Assembly: GCA_022701365.1 (NCBI GenBank)
Contig: JAKUHH010000196.1
Coordinates: forward strand, 1 to 15,744
Reading direction: 5' to 3'
Length of the DNA: 15,744 nt
Origin: Mycocentrospora acerina
Lineage: Eukaryota > Ascomycota > Dothideomycetes > Pleosporales
The translations under genes and the position numbers were made by a program. This document shows, piece by piece, positions 8,789 through 15,744 of the stretch. Numbering within the stretch: position 1 is the first letter of the stretch; each line of letters begins with the position of its first letter. The notes beneath the pieces are model-generated. The model did no database searches. It was given only the letters and a program-made list of their open reading frames with translations, and was not told the origin of the DNA.

Positions 8789-9060
8789 ATTAGCTTATAA
8801 TCCTTTCTAGCTTAATAGAAACTTTGCATAGGAAAATAGTAATAAAGCTAATAAATAAACTGCTAGAATAAAAATTAGTTTGTATACTTATGTAGAATCT
8901 CTTAAATAAGCAATACTAGTAATTTAATAAAGAAAACTCTATATTACATTAATCTTACACTATAGTGTAAGCACCTCAAATAAACTATAAGAGTCCTAAT
9001 TAAAACTCTTTAATAAGAATAAACCTAATTATAGATATTAAAAAACTTAGATAAAATATA
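8789..9060. other. Insertion-site sequence right of chromovirus 1; no gene
   Basis: It starts with the right ATTAG duplication (8789-8793) and continues 2290 of the pre-insertion sequence. It is AT-rich and contains the perfect palindrome at 8954-8971. It may be the 5' leader of the plus-strand gag relic that follows, but I found no LTR or primer-binding site. Confidence 0.4.
8954..8971. repeat. Perfect 18-bp palindrome
   Basis: CTTACACTA followed directly by its reverse complement TAGTGTAAG. It lies in otherwise unstructured AT-rich sequence about 100 bp upstream of the plus-strand gag relic. Function unknown; it could be a protein-binding site or chance. Confidence 0.55.
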
Positions 9061-10440
9061 TGTTAATATGAGATAATAACTTAATCTTTTTTACAATATG
9101 CTATATGTTTAATAGACTTAAAGAATATAAAGCTAACTTTACTTTATTCTAAGTAGACTAGAACTGTTATAGATTAGCTAAAGACTTCTAGCAGTTTTAA
9201 GATTAATAATACACTAACTTATTACTCTTAGAAATGGCTAAAAAGAAACTCTAAACTCTAAAATAAAAGAATATTAATAGTATAAACCTTTAACAGAGAA
9301 TTTATAAAATTAACCTATTAGTTAAGAAAAGAGTATAATATAGCTGACTTAAAAATAAGATACGAAGAGTTACTAAGAGAACACCTATAAGATAAGATAA
9401 TTATAGTAGATACCTTAAAGTGTTAGTTAATATATAACAATTCAAATAAAGTAATATTAATTATAGAAAATATAGACTAAATAAAACTAAAGAAAGTAAT
9501 ATTAATTAAAGAAAATATGTACTGAATAAAACTAAGAACTTTCTACTTTTGCTAGAAATCCTCTATAAAAGACTGCATAGAAGATATAGAGGCTACTATA
9601 AGAAGAATATTAAACTAACTAAAACAAAACTGCAGAACTAGTTAAGCTATACTAGAAGAAAAAAGTTACTAGAAGAAAAATAAATTATACTTATAGTATA
9701 GAAAAAAGAACTAGTTAATTCTTAATTAATTATTTTAACTTACTAAAAGACTAATAAAAGTATCTAATAGAAGAACAAAAGAAGAAGGAATTATATTAGT
9801 AGATAAATCTAAAGCAGAAAACTAGACACTCTTACTTATAGTTATAAGTAAAGGTCCTTAGAACTAGAAAGAGAGAATTTTTCTAAAATATTTCTTACTT
9901 AATTACTAGACTTATTACCTATAATAGTATACTTATTAGTTAATAAAGTATTATCTGCCTTAACTATAATAGACATAAGTTTCTTAATATATAAGATTAT
10001 ATAAAAGTATTTTTTTTAAAAATTAAATCTAGGGCATATAAAAGTTAAGCTATAAGTAGTAACTAGAGTAAGAAAAAGAATAAGCTAAGTTAATATAGTA
10101 GTTAAGATAAAAATTGATATTAATAGCTATAAAGAAACAATATAGGTATATAAAATAGTAAGTAATAAGAAATATAACTTAATACTTAAGAGACTTAAGA
10201 GAAATAAAACTAAATTACTATAGTACTAGCAAAGAAATTACTCTTTATATATTTCTTATATATAAGAGTAAGTAGTAAAGAGAAAAGAAAACTAATACTA
10301 TAACTTAGAGCTATTAGAGTAACTATATATATAGCCTAGGTAAAATAAGCTAAGAATAACCTCTCTATCTAAATAAGTACTGCCTTATTAATAGATATAT
10401 AAAAAGCTCTTAAATTAAAGAATTAGAAAAACTTTAAAAA
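9061..10440 (+). pseudogene. Gag-protease relic of a second gypsy-type element (plus strand), no RT following
   Basis: In the plus strand a broken frame at about 9918-10200 reads VYLLVNKVLSALTIID, followed by IS (an altered Asp-Thr-Gly protease active site). It continues with KLNLGHIKVKL, later KIKIDINSYKE, and ends in KKYNLIL. This is the retropepsin fold pattern with the C-terminal Leu-Ile-Leu. A one-base slip then leads to SKEITLYIF (about 10220-10250), which typically follows the protease. The upstream part (9061-9850) is Lys/Glu-rich, with AD..IRYEELLREH near 9342-9390, plausibly Gag, and holds a 45-bp tandem repeat. No RT is found downstream on this strand, whereas a gypsy pol lacking gag and protease lies on the opposite strand at 12190-15692. 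The gag assignment is weaker than the protease assignment. Confidence 0.6.
9448..9537 (+). repeat. In-frame 45-bp tandem duplication in the gag relic
   Basis: The two copies, 9448-9492 and 9493-9537, share AAAGTAATATTAATTA at the start and AATAAAACTAA near the end. They differ at about five positions, including TAA versus TGA. The period is 15 codons, so the frame is kept. Copy 2 retains an unmutated TGA where copy 1 has TAA. Confidence 0.75.
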
Positions 10441-10460
10441 ACGATTACTTAAGTACTTAT

Positions 10461-10748
10461 TGTAACAACACAGGTTATAAAAGAGTGATCTAAATAGGGT
10501 CTGAAGTGTTTACTACTAGGCATATAGGAGTGCTAGGACTAGAGGGTAAACTAAAGATACTATTCTTTACACCTATAGGTCTTATTTAAAAGGATACAGA
10601 AAAACTACTCTATAAAGCTATATAGACTGCCCTCTTTTTATATCTCTTTTTAAGGTTACTAACTAAACTAAGTATAAATTAAGTAGATATTAAATAAATA
10701 TTAATTAACTTAGAGGAAATAATAAGATATAATGTTATAATTATTACA
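10461..10748. repeat. Possible second solo LTR (288 bp), weak
   Basis: It begins TGTAACAACA and ends AATTATTACA, giving TG..CA ends with the same 5-bp TGTAA/TTACA termini as the solo LTR at 1961. The flanks are CTTAT (10456-10460) and CTAAT (10749-10753), four of five identical. Its first half keeps TGA and GTG sites (AGAGTGATC, GTCTGAAGTG) and is less mutated than either side, as expected for a short later insertion. There is no second copy in the window, so this stays a proposal. No coding potential was recognised. Confidence 0.35.
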
Positions 10749-11104
10749 CTAATCTTCTTTTATATTAGTAGAAAGTCCTTTTTTGCAGAGTTATCTTTTA
10801 TCTATATAGAGGAGAGAGAGAAGAAGGAAGTAAGATAAAGTTTAGATAGTATTTAAGTTTCTTTCTTTTATCTTTACTAAAACCCTTTTATCTAAAGCTT
10901 ATATTACCTTTACTTTTTTATTAATTTTATAATGTAAGTCTTTATTTTATCTAATTATATCCTTTTTTATATTTAACTCTTATTTTTATTTAACTTTAAG
11001 GTAATCTTTAATAATATTTTTACTTTTACTTTAAGAAATTTTTTCTTTATTATTACTCTAATAATTATCTATTTTACTTTAAGACAGGTTCTTATATATT
11101 AAGG
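10749..11104 (-). repeat. AT-rich tract, possibly the 3' LTR of chromovirus 2; no gene
   Basis: The stretch is AT-rich with strong strand asymmetry. An unbroken 23-base purine run lies at 10808-10830, and long T/C-rich runs follow from 10860. It sits immediately left of the candidate polypurine tract at 11105-11114, where the 3' LTR of the minus-strand chromovirus 2 would be expected. A matching 5' LTR is not in the window, and TG..CA ends cannot be shown. Confidence 0.3.
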
Positions 11105-11114
11105 CTTCCCCTCT
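11105..11114 (-). promoter_or_regulatory. Candidate polypurine tract of chromovirus 2
   Basis: CTTCCCCTCT on this strand (AGAGGGGAAG on the minus strand) is followed by AAATCTTA. It resembles the tract of chromovirus 1 (..CTCTCTAAAT), and it lies about 110 bp left of an antisense Cys-rich ORF, much as in element 1. Confidence 0.4.
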
Positions 11115-11223
11115 AAATCTTAATCTTATTTGTAGTTAAGCTTAATATTTTCTATATATATCTTTTATTAAGCCTTTTTAGTAGTGTTTTGCTTATAAGT
11201 ATAGTAAAACTATAACTACAACT

Positions 11224-11350
11224 ATAACCACAACTGCAACTGCAGCATCAGCAACAGCAATAACAACACTAGCAGCACCAGCAGCAACAACAACACCAGC
11301 AGCACCAGCACTACTAGCACCAGCACCTGCACCTGCCCCTGCCCCTGCTA
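11224..11350 (+). repeat. Simple-sequence tract of CAG/CAA/CCA words encoding Pro/Ala
   Basis: The tract is built of AGCA, ACAA, ACCA and CCTGC words and is strongly C-rich on this strand. It keeps CCA and TCA sites that are almost absent elsewhere, so it either expanded after the RIP phase or was not a target. Confidence 0.8.
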
Positions 11351-12083
11351 TGCTAATCCCTGTCCCCCCTAGAGCCCTCCTAGTAGCCTTCTAGGTTATC
11401 TGCATGCAGTGCGTCCAGGCTGTTGCCTATAGGCAATTTATTAAGTTTATATTTTATTTAGTAAGGTTAAAGAAATACTGCTATTATATAAAGTAGAATA
11501 AGAAGTATAATCTAGTAAGTATCTATATTCTATTTTATAGTCTTTAGTGCTAATTCTTTAATAAGTACTATTATATATTAGACCTAGGTTTAAGTATTTT
11601 TAGTAGGCTCTAAACTTATAAGGTAACTCTATCTATAGTAGTATTTATTATTAAGAGAAAATTAATATAGTTAAAGAGCTTACTACTAAAGTAGCTTATT
11701 AGCTAGTAATATATATATAAGTAGCTAACTCTTAAGTTACTAGTATAACTATAGCAGAGGTTATACTAATATATTATTAGTTAATAGAGAAAGAGGTTTA
11801 GTCTTTATAAGCAAAGTTAAAATATATTTAAAGGGTAGTAGTAAGTATAAGAGCTATAATAGAAGGGATAGAGAAGAGGATAGAAGAGATAGTAGTAAAG
11901 ATAGTAGAGATAGCAGTAGTATTAGCAAAGAGAGGTAAAGGTAGTAAAGGTAAGGTAGCTGTTAGAGGGAAGGTTAGTAGAAGTAGTAATAGAAGTAGTA
12001 GAGGTAGTAATAATATAGTAAGGTCTCTAAGTAAGAGCAAGCTAATAGAGTTTAGCAAAGATATAGTAATAAGTAGTGCTTAA
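11224..12083 (+). pseudogene. Antisense accessory ORF of chromovirus 2: Pro/Ala-rich, Cys-rich, coiled-coil and basic tail
   Basis: Three parts lie on the strand opposite to pol. (a) 11224-11350 reads Thr/Ala then (Ala-Pro)n in the frame of GCA at 11251. (b) The same frame continues with VICMQC (Cys codons 11401 and 11410) and KKYC (11479), a probable zinc-binding segment, broken by TAG. (c) After a shift of frame between about 11490 and 11600, a long frame runs to TAA 12081-12083. Its last 83 codons (11832-12080) are open, with IIEGIEKRIEEIV then KIVEIAVVLAKRGKG and a Ser/Arg/Lys tail. Nearly all ATA codons here stand before G, so most Ile were probably Met. The helical repeat suggests a coiled coil. 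No family is recognised, and no start codon is certain. Confidence 0.6.
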
Positions 12084-12189
12084 ACTATATCTAAGTTAAG
12101 TCTATTAGCTTATATATACTATATATATTAATATATAAGAATCATAATACCTAATAAAATTATTTTCTAAGTATACTATATTATTTACT

Positions 12190-15100
12190 TTATCTTTTTA
12201 GGCTTATATCTAGCTATTAAGCCTTTATAGCAGGCTAGCCTTATCTAAATTCTTCTTATAAAAAGCCTTTAATTTATAAAAAAACCTTATAAAGTTTAAG
12301 GCTTTATACTAAATAAAGTCTAAGTTATATTTAACTTAGATAACTTAATATTTTAGAGTAGATTAGTTAACTTTACTAGTAAGTATCTCTTTTTTTTTCT
12401 TATTTACTTATACTATAGATTAGGTCTCTAGTAAGTTTAAGTACTTTTTATTTTAGTAAAGGATCTTAAAGATAATTATATAAGATATTTAGTGTAAAAA
12501 TATTATATATCTATAAGCCTAAAAGTAACTTTAACTTATATAAGTACTTAACTTATTAAAGTACTTTAAAAGGACTTTCTTATTATATAGATAGCTTTTA
12601 GCTAGGTCTTAGGTTAGTTAAGTTCTTAGTAGATAAGTACATTATATCTCTAACTTGCTAATTTACTAGTTAATATTGCTTATTAACTATAGCTTATATT
12701 TAAGCTTGAGCCTTTTTTATATTATCTTTAGCTTATTACTAGGTATTTTATATATAACTTGTTAATATAAAGGTATTATAGTATTAAATTTTACTAAATT
12801 ATTTATTAAAAAGTATAGAGCTCTCTTAGTTCTAACTTTGTTAAAGTTTACTACTAAAAAAGAGCTAATATAAAGCTATCTTAATAGTGCTATAAAGGAG
12901 AGTTATCTAATTATTATTAATTAAAAGTAAAAAGTTACTCTAGTTACCTTAGTAAAAAGAGATAAAAAGCTATAATCTTTAATTAATATATTTATTTAGA
13001 ATCTCTATTTAGTTATCTATCTTTTTATAATAAGCAGTAGAGAGCTTAACCTTTACACCTATAACTTAATAAAACTCTAACTAAAAATTAGAAATAAATT
13101 AAAGACTTTAGTCTTATATAATAATATCTAAGGTATATCTAAAATAGTATACTTATTAAATAAATAAGATAACTATACTTTAGGCATTAATTATCTTATA
13201 ATATAAGATATTAATAGCTTATTTAGATAGGTAATTAATAATTACTATAATATAGTTATACTTAGCTTAATATTTTAAGAAATTATTAAAAATAATATAT
13301 AAGTGCTATATTAGTCTTTTAAAGACAAGTAATAAGTAGAAGTATTTAATAAGACAAGACTATTTTAGATATCTTCTATAATAAAGAATATAGTTTTATA
13401 TATACTATTAATAGCTAGCCTTTATATCTTTCTAATAGTTCTATTAGGCTAGTAACTAATAAGTCTTCTTAGAGCTAGAGTATGCTATAGAGATTTAATT
13501 ATATTCTTTATAAATAAGCAAAGTATATAAAAGAGAATTTCTAAATAGGCAAAGTTAATCTTAGTAGAGTAAGAGTTTATTACTAATCTAATAGTTATCT
13601 AGTAGCTTTACTTATTATTCTTTAAAGGCAGACTAGTTTTTATAAAGAACTATATTTATTAGTTTTAAAGAGTTAAAAACTTTAAAGGTTATATTAGAGT
13701 ATAAGGTATTAATAGATATTATCTATTAAATTTAAGTTTAAAAGTAAGTCTAAGCTAACATAGTATTAATTTAGCTTTAAAGTTAATAAAGTCTAAGTAA
13801 GACTTTTAATTAATTATCTTCTTAGGCTAGCTTTAACTAGCTTAAGTCCTGTTCTTATTAGTTAAAGATACTAGCTTTCTTATTATTCTTGCCTAAAGTA
13901 TACTTAATTTAAAAATTAAAAAGGGCTAAGGCTTTAGACTATTATGCTTATTTATTATTAAGTACTTTAGTATTTATAAATTATTCTAAAGTGCAGTAGT
14001 CTAAAAAGACTAAGACTTAAGTCTAAATTAAAGTTAGTTTAGCTCTTTATTTTAATAAAGCTTAGAGAATTTTAAAGAGTTCTTTATTTTAAATTTCTTA
14101 ATTAAGCTTAGCTTTAGATAAGANTTAAAGATACTAGCTTTCTTATTATTCTTGCCTAAAGTATACTTAATTTAAAAATTAAAAAGGGCTAAGGCTTTAG
14201 ACTATTATGCTTATTTATTATTAAGTACTTTAGTATTTATAAATTATTCTAAAGTGCAGTAGTCTAAAAAGACTAAGACTTAAGTCTAAATTAAAGTTAG
14301 TTTAGCTCTTTATTTTAATAAAGCTTAGAGAATTTTAAAGAGTTCTTTATTTTAAATTTCTTAATTAAGCTTAGCTTTAGATAAGACCTTACTATAGAAG
14401 GCTATAAGTTACTATTTCCTATTAGAGTATTTTTAAAATAAAACTCTAGCAACTATACTATTTAATATATTAGTCTTAATTTAAGTATTATAATTAGGCT
14501 TAAAATAGTATAAAGTAAGTATAGCTAAAAAAGCAGTCTTAAAGAGATAAAAGGCCTCTTTATACTCTAAGGTCTATATAAATAGTATTATAAAGCTCTA
14601 TAATAAAATAAAAAGTTTTATAACTTAAAAAAACCTAGTAATAATTAATAGTAAAAACTTATAAAGCTTAAAAAAGACTTTATACTTATAATAGTAGTAA
14701 GTTATTTCTAGTTTTTTAAAGCTTTTACTTTTTTTAGTCTACTTTAATACTTTTATTAGTTAATATATATCTAAAGTACTTTATATAAGTAAAATAAAAC
14801 TTACTTTTCTTAATATTTTCTTAAAAGACTAGTAGTATATAGTCTTTCTAGTACTTACTTTATATACTATTTATAAGTAATAAAGTCTTTTAAATAGATT
14901 AAGATATTATTAAGGTAGGTAATGTAGAAGTTATCTAGAATGTTAATTAATATATTATTTATATACTATTAGTAGGTTATAAGGCAATTATAGAGGCTAA
15001 AAAGTAGTACTTTATATTTATATATCTTTTTATAAGCTAAATAGGTAGTATACTATTTAAAGTCTAGGTTTATATAGATGTAGTCGAAAACTAAATAAAT

Positions 15101-15692
15101 ATTAAACTTAGTAAAAGTCTTAGCTTTTAATAAGCAGAATAAGAGCTTATAGATATAAAGAATTAGATAAATATCTTTATAAGTAAGGTTATTTAGTTTG
15201 CAGTAGTCTACTTAAATGCAAAAGTCTTTATTAGCCTTCTAAATATGTAAGATAAAAGATATAAAAAGGCTTTAACTATATTTAATCTAGCTTTTTTATA
15301 AGTTCTCTTAGATATAATATATAGTAGCTTTTAGCTTTTCTATATTTTATTTATATTTAAGGCTATAACTATTTAGAAGAGGTTTAGTTAGTAAAATCTT
15401 ATAGTTATATAGTTAAAAGTCTAAGAGAGCCTCTATAGCAGTTTTACTAAAGATATTTTAAAAAAAAGTAGTAATAAAGTAGTAATTAGTATTATATTAA
15501 AGCTATATTATTAGAGTTATCTTCTAACTTTGTTTTATCTAAAATTTATTTAATTTTATAAAGGCTTGTAGTAAAGAATTAATTTTTTTAGTTTTTTATA
15601 TTAAAGTAGAAAGTATTAGCAAAAATAAAAGTAATATAAAAGAAAGGTTTAGTAAAGATAATTTCTAGTAAAAGTTAAATAAGTTTTAGTAT
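12190..15692 (-). pseudogene. pol: Chromovirus 2 pol: RT, RNase H, integrase, GPY/F, chromodomain; lacks gag and protease
   Basis: Read leftwards from the right edge. A linker (SLYKIK..L near 15560) precedes RT, with VDYRQLNN-type sequence near 15200 and the catalytic box YL-NN-ILIY at 14906-14917 (both Asp now Asn). RNase H is about 14700-13862, with FYSKVLSKAKLN and KVLNNKQA blocks. The integrase zinc finger is about 13530-13360. The core has Asp at 13111-13113 and Glu at 13003-13005, exactly 35 residues apart. GPY/F reads E-S-PFKV at 12561-12578, and a chromodomain (EIL.SKVN.STLKY.V) lies at about 12220-12430. Its 5' part stops abruptly at the partial LTR at 15694. Stops are everywhere. 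It is a different family from element 1, since motifs differ throughout. A 262-bp assembly duplication lies inside RNase H. Confidence 0.88.
13862..14386. other. Assembly artefact: 262-bp exact duplication on either side of a single N
   Basis: 13862-14123 and 14125-14386 are identical as far as I can read, separated only by N at 14124. Removing one copy leaves a continuous RNase H C-terminal region leading into the integrase spacer. Keeping both repeats that segment. This is the signature of two overlapping contig ends joined without merging. The true locus is probably 263 bp shorter. Confidence 0.92.
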
Positions 15693-15693
15693 T

Positions 15694-15744
15694 TGTAATG
15701 GTCAGGCGCCCTGCCCTTGCTATTGATACTACGCAATAACCCCA
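15694..15744 (-). repeat. Partial copy of the 195-bp solo LTR (inverted), cut by the window edge
   Basis: These 51 bases are the exact reverse complement of 2105-2155, the last 51 bp of the solo LTR; the identity happens to extend one base inward. It begins TGTAATGGTCAGG. It abuts chromovirus 2 pol with no gag between them. As at the left edge it is unmutated. Confidence 0.85.

Noticed and set aside
10808..10830. The 23-base purine run as polypurine tract of a plus-strand element.
   Set aside because: No LTR-like TG start follows it, and the gag-protease relic to its left lacks the rest of pol. The tract at 11105-11114 fits the minus-strand element better.
11828..12058. Minus-strand ORF of 76 codons, Leu/Thr/Ile-rich, looking like a membrane peptide.
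   Set aside because: It is the antisense shadow of the plus-strand coiled-coil and Ser/Arg/Lys tail. The plus frame is open over the same stretch and fits RIP changes of Met to Ile.
13862..14386. A true tandem duplication of the RNase H region.
   Set aside because: The copies are identical and separated only by N, in a region otherwise saturated with mutations, which points to unmerged contig ends.
2105..15744. A 13.6-kb giant element bounded by 52-bp inverted repeats (2105-2156 and 15693-15744).
   Set aside because: The arms are again the end of the same LTR in two orientations, and one arm is cut by the window edge. There is no transposase or other cargo signature of a Starship or similar element.
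1..15744. A circular molecule: the two edge stubs are in the right order to be joined across the missing 93 bp of LTR.
   Set aside because: A dispersed multi-copy LTR with contig ends at equal 51-bp depth explains it without a circle. No read evidence is available.

Overview
The window looks like a transposon graveyard from a filamentous ascomycete (Pezizomycotina), heavily mutated by repeat-induced point mutation (RIP). It is very AT/TA-rich, stop codons fall where Trp and Gln codons are expected, and every recognisable coding region is a retroelement relic. I see no host gene, RNA gene, CRISPR array or intact protein. The longest open stretches (64 to 84 codons) are surviving pieces of element genes or shadows of them.

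Layout. (1) 1-51 and 15694-15744 are two partial, inverted copies of a short unmutated LTR whose complete copy is the solo LTR at 1961-2155 (195 bp, TG..CA, 5-bp target duplication ACTAG). (2) About 690-1540, minus strand, is the C-terminal end of a Tad1-like LINE polyprotein (RNase H plus tail), with a nested short-repeat cluster at 531-757. (3) 2296-8788 is a structurally complete Ty3/gypsy chromovirus on the minus strand, with two 488-bp LTRs, a perfect ATTAG target duplication and a polypurine tract. It has gag, protease, RT, RNase H, integrase, GPY/F and chromodomain relics. (4) About 9060-10440, plus strand, is a gag-protease relic without RT. (5) 10461-11117 is AT-rich and may hold one or two LTR remnants. 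(6) 11224-12083, plus strand, is a Cys-rich, coiled-coil and basic-tail ORF relic. (7) About 12190-15692, minus strand, is pol of a second chromovirus. It is interrupted by an assembly artefact: a 262-bp exact duplication around a single N at 14124.

The most interesting shared architecture is that both chromoviruses carry, between their 3' polypurine tract and chromodomain, an ORF on the opposite strand. In each case its product has a cysteine-rich N-terminal part and a charged, probably coiled-coil C-terminal part. This looks like a recurrent antisense accessory gene arranged tail-to-tail with pol.

The mutation spectrum is also notable. From about 3000 to 8280 I find no TGA, TGG, TCA or CCA by eye, while TGC, TGT, GCA and ACA are common. 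This implies C-to-T change in a pyrimidine-C-purine context rather than at CpA generally. Short sequences (the 195-bp LTR and a Pro/Ala simple-sequence tract at 11224-11430) escaped. All calls come from reading the sequence by eye; no alignments or searches were run.
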